Positions 18,410 through 27,192 of a stretch of 64,000 nt of DNA are shown one piece after another (position 1 is the first letter of the stretch; each line of letters opens with the position of its first letter). Source of the stretch: Acidobacteriota bacterium (GTDB lineage: Bacteria; Acidobacteriota; Blastocatellia; Chloracidobacteriales; JADJPF01). The notes beneath the pieces were generated by a model. That model was not told the DNA's origin. It ran no database searches and saw only the letters and a program-made list of their open reading frames with translations. Made by a program: the position numbers and the translations under genes. The DNA lies in assembly GCA_016213785.1 (NCBI GenBank), contig JACQZQ010000058.1:1-64000 (forward strand), given 5' to 3'.

Positions 18410-19657
18410 TTATTTGCTATTTTTATTTTCTGTAAAGCGAAAAATATGTTTATTACATTCATTTAATGCTGTGCGTAGTTGGTTTAAGGATGGGACAGCA
18501 GATTTTAATGTTTCAATAGAAAGTTGTAGTTGCATATCAAGTTTTGCTTGTTTAAGTTGCCATTCTGTGTATTTATCTAGATCTTTAAGCTGTTGTTCTA
18601 AAGCAAGTTGTAATGTTTCTAGATACTCAGCTAATGCAGTGGCTTGTTCTTGTAGTTGTTCACTTTGATGGTAAGAAATATTGGACGATAGTACAGTAGA
18701 AGTATCTTTTACTCTAAGAGTTGTTTTGAAATTTGCCATTCCACGTTGTTCTGAAGAGAGTTTGCGTGTATCTCTTACACCCATATCTGCAACATGGTCA
18801 AAAACAGAAATTACTTCAATGTGGGAAATAAGTTCTTCTGGAGCAGGGTTAGCAATTAGACCCTCTCCATCAAACTGAGCTACTACTAAAGTTATGTTAT
18901 CTTCCCCTCCACGATCTTTAGCTATGGCAATCATTTGATTACAGGCATGTTCTAGGCTAGGTGCTTTTCTTAGAATCACATAGAGTTCTTCAGGGGTAAG
19001 TTTTTCTGACAATCCATCACTACATAGAAGTAAAATGTCTCCTGCTGCTAGTTCTACGGCGGTTAGCGCTACTTTTACTTCTTGTTGACCACCAATGGAT
19101 TGTAAAATCATGTTTCGATGTTTACTAGATTTTGCTTGCTCTCTAGTCATTAAACCTTGTTCAATCATTAATTCTAGCCAACTTTGGTCAGTAGTAATTT
19201 GCTTAATTTTACCCCCACGAATAACATAAGCTCTTGAGTCACCAACTTCAGCAATATAGGCTTTACTTCCTTCAATTAAAGCAACTGTTAGGGTTGTAGC
19301 CATTCCACGATATTGAATATGTTTTCTTCCTGTCTCCCAGATATGTTGGTTAATTTGTTGGATTGCACGCATTAAACGTTCTGAAGAACCAATTCCAGGG
19401 AAATGCAAAAATTCCTCTTTTAGTCCTGTAATTGCTAGTTCTGAAGCCACTTCGCCAGCCGCAGCACCTCCCATACCATCAGCAACGGCTAATAAAATTC
19501 GATTATCTGATGTTGGTCTGGTTAGAGTCTCATTAGGAAGAGGAGTAAAACCATCTACTAAGTCTGCCATAAAAAAATTATCTTCGTTATTTTGTCTAAC
19601 ACAACCAACATCTGTTTTTCCACACATTCTTACTTTAACTAATTGTTTTCCTAGCAA
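18410..19657 (-). CDS. PP2C-type Ser/Thr protein phosphatase
   Basis: 415 residues from a TTG preceded by AGGAG. The PP2C metal-binding motifs are intact: GCVRQNNEDNFF, VADGMGGAAAG, GDSRAYV, CSDGLSE and GGEDNITLVV. The catalytic domain covers about residues 8-270. A ~145-residue extension is strongly helical and Gln/Leu-rich, probably a coiled coil. It is expected to dephosphorylate Ser/Thr kinase targets in the cytoplasm and is the likely partner of the Ser/Thr kinases elsewhere in the window. It is the last gene of a minus-strand group with amidase, SH3 lipoprotein and zinc-knuckle membrane protein. Confidence 0.93.
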   Translation of the reverse strand: MLGKQLVKVRMCGKTDVGCVRQNNEDNFFMADLVDGFTPLPNETLTRPTSDNRILLAVADGMGGAAAGEVASELAITGLKEEFLHFPGIGSSERLMRAIQQINQHIWETGRKHIQYRGMATTLTVALIEGSKAYIAEVGDSRAYVIRGGKIKQITTDQSWLELMIEQGLMTREQAKSSKHRNMILQSIGGQQEVKVALTAVELAAGDILLLCSDGLSEKLTPEELYVILRKAPSLEHACNQMIAIAKDRGGEDNITLVVAQFDGEGLIANPAPEELISHIEVISVFDHVADMGVRDTRKLSSEQRGMANFKTTLRVKDTSTVLSSNISYHQSEQLQEQATALAEYLETLQLALEQQLKDLDKYTEWQLKQAKLDMQLQLSIETLKSAVPSLNQLRTALNECNKHIFRFTENKNSK

Positions 19658-19711
19658 GGCTATTTCTCCTATATTTAGTTGCTTAGAGGTTTTACCCTAT
19701 AAGTGAGTAAA

Positions 19712-20206
19712 TTAATGATTTTTCTTTATGTAATAAGTCAAGTTTGCTGTTGCTATTACTAAAACAATTAAGGAAAGAAGAGAAAAAAATACTGCCATTG
19801 GATAAACAGCCAATCCAATAAATATAACCACTAGGCTTACGCAAAATATAGCAAATAAAAATAGTTTAAATATTTCATAGCTATCTAAGTTAGCATCATT
19901 TGTATTTACTTGATTTAACCAATCTTTAGGTCTAACCTCGGATATATCTTGCTTTGTAGCTTCTAATGATAAGTCACTACAGTGGTTACAAATATTATTA
20001 TCTAAGTCAATTTCTCTAGGATGAAAAACTTTACATCTTTCTGTTGCTAAAATAGTAACTTTGGCTTTTTTTTCAGCTTTATCTACATTAAATGTTTCAA
20101 AACAACGCAAACAAATATTTTTTATTGGGTCAAAGAGGTCTGATTGATGACATATTTCACATCTTGTAGCAAGAGTTTCTTTTTTTACCCTAAGTAAATC
20201 ACTCAT
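19712..20206 (-). CDS. Zinc-knuckle membrane protein (paralogue of 55686-56096)
   Basis: 164 residues. It has two Cys clusters, CEICHQSDLFDPIKNICLRC and a second C...CNHC, expected to bind zinc, followed by two adjacent membrane segments near the C-terminus (~residues 110-155). The first cluster closely matches that of the small membrane protein next to the giant kinase at 56 kb. It starts four bases after the SH3 lipoprotein stop and is followed by the PP2C gene, so membrane anchoring or sensing for phospho-signalling is a reasonable inference. Confidence 0.7.
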   Translation of the reverse strand: MSDLLRVKKETLATRCEICHQSDLFDPIKNICLRCFETFNVDKAEKKAKVTILATERCKVFHPREIDLDNNICNHCSDLSLEATKQDISEVRPKDWLNQVNTNDANLDSYEIFKLFLFAIFCVSLVVIFIGLAVYPMAVFFSLLSLIVLVIATANLTYYIKKNH

Positions 20207-20210
20207 AAAC

Positions 20211-21296
20211 CTATGGTGAAGAATTATCTGTTGATTCTTCTGACTGCTCTTGTGGAATTTCTAGAGTTTCAGTAATACTACTAGTTTTTTTAACTTGAGT
20301 TCCTGTTAACTCATAATCATCAACAACAATAACATTAGCATCTTCTTTACTTAAGTAGCGAATCTTAAAAGTAGGTTGTCCTTGTTCGCCTTGATCAATA
20401 CGAGTAGCTTCTATAGGAAATATACCATTTATGTCTTGAATACGATGCACTAAATCATAGCGAGATTTTTTAGCATTCCAGTAAAGCACTCTAACTCGGT
20501 CAAAATCTTTATTAGAATTAGGTTCGCGCTCAATAGATAAATACCATGGACGCTCTTTACCTTCAAGGTCTTTACTCGTAGTAAGAATATGCCAAGAGAC
20601 TATAACTTTATTTTCTGCAAGAATAGCTAATTCTTCAGGGACGTGAATATCAACCAAACCTGCATAAAGCCATCCTACAGTTCCTTCAGGAGTGCGGACT
20701 AAATACCAAGTATCAAACTTTCTTTCAGAATTTGGATCAGATTTTTTCTTCTTTTTACTAGTAGAATTCTTAGGATCATTGTTTTGAACTATTTTACTAG
20801 GAGTAGTAGCTGCATCTGTTTTAGAGTTTGCTCCAGGTCGTTCTGTATGAGCAACATCAAAAATATCTAAGATCTTTGCTCCTAGTAGTTTATAAACTTT
20901 TACTGTATCTCTTCCAGGGCGTAAGCGCAAGTATGCATCATCTAGTGTATCTCCTTTCATTTGTGGCTGACGATTATCAATTCTGCCTCTTAGATTATTC
21001 CATTCTTCTAAGTATTCTTTGCGTAGTACATCACGAGATTCTATCCAGCCAATCTTTCCAGAAGGAGTACGTATTTTTAACCAGCGGTTTTTAGGATCTT
21101 GAAGTATTTCAATATTTTCTCCTTCTTTAAGTGATTCTAAGCGTTCAGTCCTAGCAACAGGGCGTTCATAAATATGTGATTGAGGTGAAAGAGTTATTGA
21201 TTTATAAAGAACTTCAGGTTCGCTTATTTTGTTAAGGTTGTTACAGCCAAATGTTAGGAAAAGTAGTAAAAAAAGCAATTTTGCTAGATAGTGCAT
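20211..21296 (-). CDS. SH3-domain lipoprotein
   Basis: A start at the ATG 21296 places AAGGA eight bases upstream. The short signal ends in the lipobox LTFGC, so the product is lipid-anchored. Two bacterial SH3 (SH3b) domains are visible: one around ERLESLKEGENIEIL..GWIESR, and one ending TPEGTVGWLYAGL, split by a Lys/Ser linker. SH3b domains usually bind peptidoglycan or peptides. The C-terminal ~130 residues are beta-rich and of unknown fold. It sits between the amidase and the zinc-knuckle protein, consistent with a cell-wall sensing role. Confidence 0.82.
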   Translation of the reverse strand: MHYLAKLLFLLLFLTFGCNNLNKISEPEVLYKSITLSPQSHIYERPVARTERLESLKEGENIEILQDPKNRWLKIRTPSGKIGWIESRDVLRKEYLEEWNNLRGRIDNRQPQMKGDTLDDAYLRLRPGRDTVKVYKLLGAKILDIFDVAHTERPGANSKTDAATTPSKIVQNNDPKNSTSKKKKKSDPNSERKFDTWYLVRTPEGTVGWLYAGLVDIHVPEELAILAENKVIVSWHILTTSKDLEGKERPWYLSIEREPNSNKDFDRVRVLYWNAKKSRYDLVHRIQDINGIFPIEATRIDQGEQGQPTFKIRYLSKEDANVIVVDDYELTGTQVKKTSSITETLEIPQEQSEESTDNSSP

Positions 21297-21401
21297 AGCC
21301 ATTATCCTTAGTTTATAAGGCTTTTTAATTATTAGCAAAATTATAACAGGATGAGATCTCTTCAGATAGCGCTAAGAGCAAAGCCAAACTCTGAAACTTA
21401 C

Positions 21402-22871
21402 CTAATCACCAAATAGTTTAAGAGGTTTTTCTTTATCTGTTTCTTCTTCAGAGTTGCCACTATTAGCTTTCCTTAAGTCTCGCATTTTATTGATCCAATT
21501 AAGGTAAAGAGTAAAGTCTTTATTTAATTGTTTTCTTAGCTCTTCTAAAGTCATTTCAGAATCTTTAGCACGGGCTTTTAATCTAGCTTCAGCTAATTCA
21601 ATACCAGGCCAGAGTTTACCACCTATAGAATTTTGAAACCCTCTATCATACTTAAACCCAAATTCAGTTATACTAGGTGGGAGTTCATTATAGTTATCTC
21701 TTAAGCCACAGCTAGTGTAAGGAAACCCTATAGCCCAATCTAGGTGAAAGCCTATTAAATAATCAGATGGATTAATAGAAACCTGCCCATGAGTAATACA
21801 GTTAGTAGCTTTAATTTTATATTTATTACGTAATATTTGAGTTAGTAATTTACAAGAATAAATTTGAGCTTCATTAATATCATCAGGATTTAGCTTAATA
21901 TTTGATGACCAATTGCCTTCAAAAGCGACTCCTATAAAACTATGGTTAAGTCTAACATATACAGCTTTTTCATCAGCCCAAATAGAATTACCAGAATGAT
22001 TAGCATAATGATCATCTTTAACCACACGATGAATTTGACCAAAACGGTCAATTACATAGTTATATAGTTTTTCTTCTTTTACATATTCTATTAGGTGCGA
22101 TGATTTTCCTTTTAGTCTTGAATTATAAGTAGGTTCAAAAGGGAGCAAATCGCTTTGAGTTACATGGTAGAGAATACCTACAGGTTTAGTTTTTTCTTCT
22201 GGATAAAAAATAGCTTGTTGAGCGTCAAAAGGTAAAGGGATTTTTTCTTTAGGTGCTTTACGAGAAAGAGCAAAAAAGTTACGAGGTTCTGTTTCTACTT
22301 CATATTTAGTTAAAATACGTGCTCCATTACTGTATTGCTCAAACTCAGCAGTTTTTTCAACTAACCAAACATCTTCTAGAGCAAAACCTTCAATAGGATC
22401 TGAGTTGCTAGCGGTATTTGAATTTGAGCTTTTATCTGTTGAAACAGGGACAGGAGAAGGGACTACTACTATTTTAGGGATTATTTCGCCAGATTCTAAC
22501 CTTAAGCTAAAAATTCCTGTTTGACGTGCATTTTGATATAACCATTGGCCTAAAACTAAGGCTACCATAGCTATAGTAAGTGTACTAGTTAAAAATACTG
22601 GATAACGAACCCTATAGAGCCAGTAAATTAGGGCTACCTCGCGGGGTTTAGGGCTATCAGCCGGTAGAACTTGGACTAGTTCTTCAAGTATTGCTTTGCG
22701 AAAAGTTAATTGTTTTAACCAAGCCACACGGTCTGCAAGAGGAGAGTTAGGGTATTTACTTAGCGTTGTACGTAGAAATTTTAGCTTTTCTGATGGGACA
22801 GTTATAAAGCTTGAGTAATGTTCTACCAAACGTGTATAAGTTGGGTCTGGGTGTTCTAAAGATGGTCTCAC
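21402..22871 (-). CDS. Membrane-anchored N-acetylmuramoyl-L-alanine amidase (PGRP/Amidase_2)
   Basis: The GTG at 22871 is preferred, since GAGGTGG lies at proper spacing; a TTG four codons upstream is an alternative. A ~90-residue cytoplasmic N-terminal part is followed by one membrane segment (VFLTSTLTIAMVALVLGQWL), then a linker and an Amidase_2/PGRP domain. The domain shows GILYHVTQSD (zinc His), VDRFGQIHRV-like strands, NHSFIGVAFEGNW and ITHGQVS (second His). It cleaves the MurNAc-L-Ala bond of peptidoglycan in the periplasm. The short cytoplasmic region and the PP2C in the same cluster suggest regulated wall turnover (inference). Confidence 0.85.
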   Translation of the reverse strand: MRPSLEHPDPTYTRLVEHYSSFITVPSEKLKFLRTTLSKYPNSPLADRVAWLKQLTFRKAILEELVQVLPADSPKPREVALIYWLYRVRYPVFLTSTLTIAMVALVLGQWLYQNARQTGIFSLRLESGEIIPKIVVVPSPVPVSTDKSSNSNTASNSDPIEGFALEDVWLVEKTAEFEQYSNGARILTKYEVETEPRNFFALSRKAPKEKIPLPFDAQQAIFYPEEKTKPVGILYHVTQSDLLPFEPTYNSRLKGKSSHLIEYVKEEKLYNYVIDRFGQIHRVVKDDHYANHSGNSIWADEKAVYVRLNHSFIGVAFEGNWSSNIKLNPDDINEAQIYSCKLLTQILRNKYKIKATNCITHGQVSINPSDYLIGFHLDWAIGFPYTSCGLRDNYNELPPSITEFGFKYDRGFQNSIGGKLWPGIELAEARLKARAKDSEMTLEELRKQLNKDFTLYLNWINKMRDLRKANSGNSEEETDKEKPLKLFGD

Positions 22872-23025
22872 TAGCCACCTCAAAAATTAGAGAAATATAA
22901 ATTATGAGTGTGTTGGAATTATAATATATTGTGATAGTTATAGGAGAAGATTTTGCAAACCTATATTAAAGTCTTAAAGTTATGTTTTATAAATTTTATG
23001 TAAAAGCTTATAAATAAAGATCAAT

Positions 23026-23048
23026 TGTGGGAAAAGATTTTTCCCACA
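23026..23048 (-). terminator. Terminator downstream of the Hfq-like gene
   Basis: A 10-bp perfect stem TGTGGGAAAA / TTTTCCCACA (23026-23035 with 23039-23048), 30 bases beyond the stop on the minus strand. Confidence 0.75.
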
Positions 23049-23078
23049 TAAATTTGATTCTATTAAGATTAGTATAAA

Positions 23079-23621
23079 TTAATCTTTCCTTGTAAAAGGT
23101 TTTTGTACACGAAAAACCTTTTTTGGTTCATCAGAACTTTGGCTAGGGCTTCTTGGAGAGCTATCTTTATTTTGGTAGCTATCTCTACTTTTATAAGAAG
23201 ATGTTTGAGGATCAGGACGGCGTTCACCTTGCGAACTTCTACGGTCTTCAGGTTTTCTAAAACCACTATGTTCTGAACTTCTATACTCTGAATCTGGGCG
23301 AGGGCGAGGAGAAAAAGATTTTCTTGGCCCATCTTGAGGGCTTTGACCTTCACTAGAAGCATCGCCTTCTCTGGCTTCTCTAGGTCGGAAGTTTCCTGGG
23401 CGAGGTTTAAAGGATTTTTTAGGTTTTTGTAACCCAATATAGTTAATTCCTTGCTTATAAATCATTTGATCCTGACCATTAGAGTCTAGAGTAATAGAAA
23501 ATTGATCAAAATCTTTGACTATTCCAAGCATTTTTACTTTTTCAAAAAAAACTGCTACTAGTGATTTTTCTGCTTTTACTTTTTGTAGAAATGTGTCTTG
23601 GACATTAATATCATTAGCCAT
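23079..23621 (-). CDS. hfq: Hfq-like RNA chaperone with long basic tail
   Basis: The first ~68 residues form an Sm-like fold matching Hfq: QDTFLQKVKAEKSLVAVFF, then KMLGIVKDFDQFSITLDSNGQ and MIYKQGINYIG. The typical Hfq signature YKHAI is YKQGI here, so the conserved His of the proximal face is Gln. The remaining ~110 residues are an Arg/Ser/Pro/Gly/Asp-rich disordered tail, far longer than in model Hfqs. Hfq hexamers match sRNAs with mRNAs; the tail may add RNA contacts (inference). AAGGAG supports the ATG. It follows the zinc-finger gene by 26 bases. Confidence 0.82.
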   Translation of the reverse strand: MANDINVQDTFLQKVKAEKSLVAVFFEKVKMLGIVKDFDQFSITLDSNGQDQMIYKQGINYIGLQKPKKSFKPRPGNFRPREAREGDASSEGQSPQDGPRKSFSPRPRPDSEYRSSEHSGFRKPEDRRSSQGERRPDPQTSSYKSRDSYQNKDSSPRSPSQSSDEPKKVFRVQKPFTRKD

Positions 23622-23647
23622 CTTACAAACTCCTTATTTATAATAAA

Positions 23648-24277
23648 TTAAATAGAACGAGACTCACTGTTATTTTTTTCTTCTGCTTCAAAAGATTTTT
23701 TTGTTAATCCAGGTAGTGTGTCTCCAGTAATTGGGTCATTGTTAATATTGCTATTGACATACGAACGGACTGCTTTTTCTAGTCTGCCTTGAGCCTCAGC
23801 CAGACCTATTTTACTTACGCATTCTTGACAGATATAAAACCCTTTACCATTAGCTTCTTTATGGGAAATATGGTTATAGGAGCGACTTGGATCAAAGGCT
23901 AGATTGCAAGTCAAACATCTAGATAAAGCTACTTGTTCTTCATCTTCTAAAAGTTTTTGACAAACATTAGTTAAAGAATTTGAAGAAACCATTTTTACTG
24001 CACTAGTACGAAATCTTTTAGAAGATTCTTTAGCAGCTTTATGTAAATTATCAAGTAATGTTGGAAGCGGTTCTTGATGCAATTTAGTATCTAGACGTAC
24101 AGTTTCGCCTTCTAATTGTGTAATATCTAAAGCGTTTTCAGTTAGTTTTAATCGAGAATCGCGAAAAACTGTTACATAAGCTTTGCTAACATCACCAGCA
24201 AAATGCCATTTTAATGCACCAAATTCTGTTAGGCCAATAAGTTTTGTTAGTAGTTTTTCTAGTACTTCTTCATCCAT
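23648..24277 (-). CDS. CxxC zinc-finger-like hypothetical protein
   Basis: 209 residues. The N-terminal ~95 residues show an alpha/beta pattern with no known motif. The middle carries CLTCNLAFDP and YICQECV, a CxxC...CxxC treble that probably binds zinc (residues ~120-160). The C-terminus is acidic and Ser/Asn-rich. No family is recognised. Its position just before the Hfq-like gene suggests co-transcription and perhaps an RNA-related role, but this is inference. No Shine-Dalgarno is visible before the ATG; the gene may be leaderless. Confidence 0.65.
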   Translation of the reverse strand: MDEEVLEKLLTKLIGLTEFGALKWHFAGDVSKAYVTVFRDSRLKLTENALDITQLEGETVRLDTKLHQEPLPTLLDNLHKAAKESSKRFRTSAVKMVSSNSLTNVCQKLLEDEEQVALSRCLTCNLAFDPSRSYNHISHKEANGKGFYICQECVSKIGLAEAQGRLEKAVRSYVNSNINNDPITGDTLPGLTKKSFEAEEKNNSESRSI

Positions 24278-24481
24278 AAATAAAATTTTAACCTATCGCT
24301 TTCTTTTTAGAAAAACAAAAATCTAATGAATCACAGTAAAGCACAAATTATGATATTATTGTCAACTTAAAAATTATCAAGCAAGTGATCTTACCTTTTT
24401 CTAACGGAAAAACCAATTCAAGCTTTCGCTATAAATTATTATTAATCTTAGCACTAGAGTGCAAAATCTTAAGGAGGGTTT

Positions 24482-25867
24482 GTGAAAACATTAATAAAAA
24501 ACGGTCGAATTATTACTGCGGTAGATGATTATAATGCTGATTTACTTATTGAAGATGGTCAAATTTCTATGATTGCTCGAACAATAGATATAGAGGCAGA
24601 TAAAATAATAGATGCTAGCAACCGCTATGTTATTCCTGGTGGTATTGATCCTCACACACATATGGATTTACCTTTTGGAGGAACATCTTCCTCTGATGAT
24701 TTTCGCACAGGAACCATTGCAGCCGCTTTTGGTGGAACAACTACAATAATTGATTTTGCTGTTCAATACCATGGTCAAGCACTTAATCAAGCTTTAGACG
24801 TATGGTTTGCTAAAGCAGAAGGCAAAGCCGCTATTGATTATGCTTTTCATATGATTTGTACAGACTTACCAGATAGCCGATTACCAGAAATTAAGGACTT
24901 AATTAGACAAGGTATAACAAGTTTTAAGCTTTTTATGGCTTATCCAGGCGTTTTTCTAGTAGATGATGGGACAATTTTTAAGGCTATGACTACTGCATCT
25001 GAAGCTGGTGGTTTAATTTGTATGCATGCAGAAAATGGTGTGGTAATAGATGTTTTAGTAAAACGTGCATTGGCTGAAGGCCGTACAGCACCAAAATATC
25101 ATGCCCTTACTCGTCCTACAAAAGCCGAAGCAGAAGGAACAGGTCGTGCTATTGCATTAGCTGAAATGGCTAATTCTCCTGTTTATATTGTTCACCTTAG
25201 TTGTTATGACTCGCTACGCAAAGTTATAGAAGGTCGTGATAATGGTATTCCTGCTTATGCTGAAACCTGCCCACAGTACTTATTTTTAGATTATAGTTAT
25301 TATGAAAAACCTGAGTTTGAAGGTGCTAAGTTTGTAATGACCCCACCTTTAAGAGATAAAGAAAATCAAGAAAAACTTTGGCAAGGACTTAAGTTTAATG
25401 ACTTACAGGTAGTTTCTACTGATCATTGTCCATTTTGTTTTAAGGAGCAAAAAGAGTTAGGTCGTGATGATTTTTCTAAAATTCCTAATGGCGGCCCAGG
25501 TGTAGAAAATCGTATGAGCTTAATTTTTAATGGTGGTGTTGTAGGAGGTCGTATTAATGTAAATCGTTTTGTTGAAATAACTTCTACTGCTCCAGCAAAA
25601 ATTTTTGGCCTATTTCCACGTAAAGGAACTATTGCTGTAGGGTCTGATGCAGATATTGTTATTTTTGACCCTAATGAGGAAATGGTTATTAGCGCAGCAA
25701 CTCACCATATGAATGTTGATTATAGTTGTTATGAAGGAATGACAATTCGTGGTGTTACTAAAACCGTACTATCTAGAGGCAAAGTAGTGATTGAAAATGG
25801 GCTTTATGTAGGTAGTCAAGGTGATGGTCAGTTCTTAAAACGAGGACTGTTTAATTCACCTAAGTAA
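24482..25867 (+). CDS. hydA: Dihydropyrimidinase / D-hydantoinase
   Basis: 461 residues, from a GTG with AAGGAGGG ahead. An amidohydrolase-superfamily enzyme that opens the dihydropyrimidine ring to N-carbamoyl-beta-amino acid in the cytoplasm. The binuclear metal site is complete: H58 and H60 in DPHTHMDLPF, the carbamylated Lys about K149 in TSFKLFMAY, H182 in CMHAENG, H238 in IVHLSC, and the Asp of STDHCPF. The length is normal. The next gene is a nitrilase-type amidase 42 bases downstream, so the two likely form steps 2 and 3 of reductive pyrimidine breakdown. Confidence 0.94.
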   Translation: MKTLIKNGRIITAVDDYNADLLIEDGQISMIARTIDIEADKIIDASNRYVIPGGIDPHTHMDLPFGGTSSSDDFRTGTIAAAFGGTTTIIDFAVQYHGQALNQALDVWFAKAEGKAAIDYAFHMICTDLPDSRLPEIKDLIRQGITSFKLFMAYPGVFLVDDGTIFKAMTTASEAGGLICMHAENGVVIDVLVKRALAEGRTAPKYHALTRPTKAEAEGTGRAIALAEMANSPVYIVHLSCYDSLRKVIEGRDNGIPAYAETCPQYLFLDYSYYEKPEFEGAKFVMTPPLRDKENQEKLWQGLKFNDLQVVSTDHCPFCFKEQKELGRDDFSKIPNGGPGVENRMSLIFNGGVVGGRINVNRFVEITSTAPAKIFGLFPRKGTIAVGSDADIVIFDPNEEMVISAATHHMNVDYSCYEGMTIRGVTKTVLSRGKVVIENGLYVGSQGDGQFLKRGLFNSPK

Positions 25868-25909
25868 TTTGGTTTTGCTTAAGTTTAGATATTTTGAGGA
25901 GAAAAATTT

Positions 25910-26779
25910 ATGGCTAGAGTTGTTAAATGTGGCCTTATCCAAGCTTCACATGCTTGCGGGACAGGTGAAAACCTAATAACCATTCGGGATGCTAATATTG
26001 AAAAACATCTTAAATTTATTGATAAAGCGGGTAGCGAAGGAGTACAGATTTTATGTATGCAAGAAATTTTTACTGGCCCCTACTTTTGCGCTGAACAAAC
26101 CACTCGTTGGTATGATTCTACTGAACATATTCCTGATGGCTTTACCACTAAGTTGATGCAAGAATATGCTAAACGCTATCAAATGGTGATTGTAGTCCCA
26201 ATTTATGAAGAAGATACTACTGGAGTTTACTATAATACTGCTGCTGTAATTGATGCTGATGGGACATATCTAGGAAAATATCGTAAGCATCATATCCCTC
26301 ATTGTGCTCCTGGTTTTTGGGAGAAGTTTTATTTTCGTCCAGGTAATTTAGGTTATCCAGTATTTAAGACCAAATATGCTAATGTTGGAGTTTATATTTG
26401 CTATGACAGGCATTTTCCAGAAGGTGCTCGGGCTTTAGGCTTAAATGGGGCAGAAATTGTTTTTAACCCATCTGCTACTGTAGCAGGCTTATCTGAATAT
26501 TTATGGAAGCTAGAACAACCTGCTCATGCTGTTGCTAATGCTTATTTTGTTGGTGCAATTAATCGAGTTGGTTATGAGGAACCTTGGAGAATAGGCGAGT
26601 TTTATGGTCAAAGCTATTTTTGTGACCCAAGAGGGCAATTTTTAGCTCAAGCTACTCGTGATCAAGATGAACTAGTTGTAGCAGAACTTGACCTAGATAA
26701 AATCCGAGAAGTTCGTAATGTTTGGCAATTTTTCCGAGATCGTCGCCCTGATAGTTATGGCGAACTAGTTAAAGGCTAA
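25910..26779 (+). CDS. Nitrilase-superfamily N-carbamoyl amidohydrolase (beta-ureidopropionase-like)
   Basis: 289 residues with GAGGAG upstream. The nitrilase catalytic triad is visible: Glu52 in MQEIF, Lys126 in GKYRKHHIP and Cys164 in YICYDRHFPEG. Family members hydrolyse N-carbamoyl amines to amine, CO2 and ammonia. Next to a dihydropyrimidinase, the likely reaction is N-carbamoyl-beta-alanine to beta-alanine (PydC/UPB-like), though N-carbamoyl-D-amino acids or N-carbamoylputrescine remain possible. No dihydropyrimidine dehydrogenase genes are seen nearby, so the complete pathway is not demonstrated here. Confidence 0.88.
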   Translation: MARVVKCGLIQASHACGTGENLITIRDANIEKHLKFIDKAGSEGVQILCMQEIFTGPYFCAEQTTRWYDSTEHIPDGFTTKLMQEYAKRYQMVIVVPIYEEDTTGVYYNTAAVIDADGTYLGKYRKHHIPHCAPGFWEKFYFRPGNLGYPVFKTKYANVGVYICYDRHFPEGARALGLNGAEIVFNPSATVAGLSEYLWKLEQPAHAVANAYFVGAINRVGYEEPWRIGEFYGQSYFCDPRGQFLAQATRDQDELVVAELDLDKIREVRNVWQFFRDRRPDSYGELVKG

Positions 26780-26798
26780 AATACTATATCTTAAATTT

Positions 26799-26827
26799 AA
26801 TAACCCATCTTTTTAAGGTGGGTTATT
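26799..26827 (+). terminator. Terminator after the amidohydrolase gene
   Basis: A 13-bp stem with one G-T wobble (26799-26811 with 26815-26827) and a three-base loop. It stands 14 bases before the next ATG. Confidence 0.7.
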
Positions 26828-26840
26828 AATAAAATATTTT

Positions 26841-27059
26841 ATGAAACTAAAGAAATTTATCGGCTATCTTTCTCCTAGCTTACGAGATTCACAAAAATGT
26901 GAATCTTGTGGGGACAATTTTGTTTGTGGTGTGTCACTGATGGGTTGTTGGTGTAGCAAAATGAAACTCTCTAAACAAACACTTGATGAGCTAAAAAGCC
27001 AGTATAAGCACTGTTTATGCCCCAATTGCTTAGAAAAATTAGCTCTATCATCTAAGTAA
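26841..27059 (+). CDS. Cysteine-rich CWC family protein
   Basis: 72 residues. The Cys pattern CESC..C...CWC.....CLCPNCL (with the signature CWC) matches the cysteine-rich CWC family (PF14375), a small, probably zinc-binding protein of unknown role. There is no signal peptide. It is separated from the amidohydrolase by a hairpin and has no good ribosome site, so it may be made from read-through or be leaderless. Confidence 0.82.
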   Translation: MKLKKFIGYLSPSLRDSQKCESCGDNFVCGVSLMGCWCSKMKLSKQTLDELKSQYKHCLCPNCLEKLALSSK

Positions 27060-27192
27060 ACGAAAAAATACTTGATTAAAATTTTAATTTATATATATTT
27101 CTCGTAAAATTTTCTTGATCTTCGCTAATATTTCACCTACACTATTTCCCAACACCTAGTGTTAGAGCAAAATTGTTTGGGAGTAAGAGCTT

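Noticed and set aside
23069-23437. 122-residue minus-strand ORF
   Set aside because: A different frame inside the Hfq-like tail, with Val/Leu/Lys bias typical of a shadow and no ribosome site.
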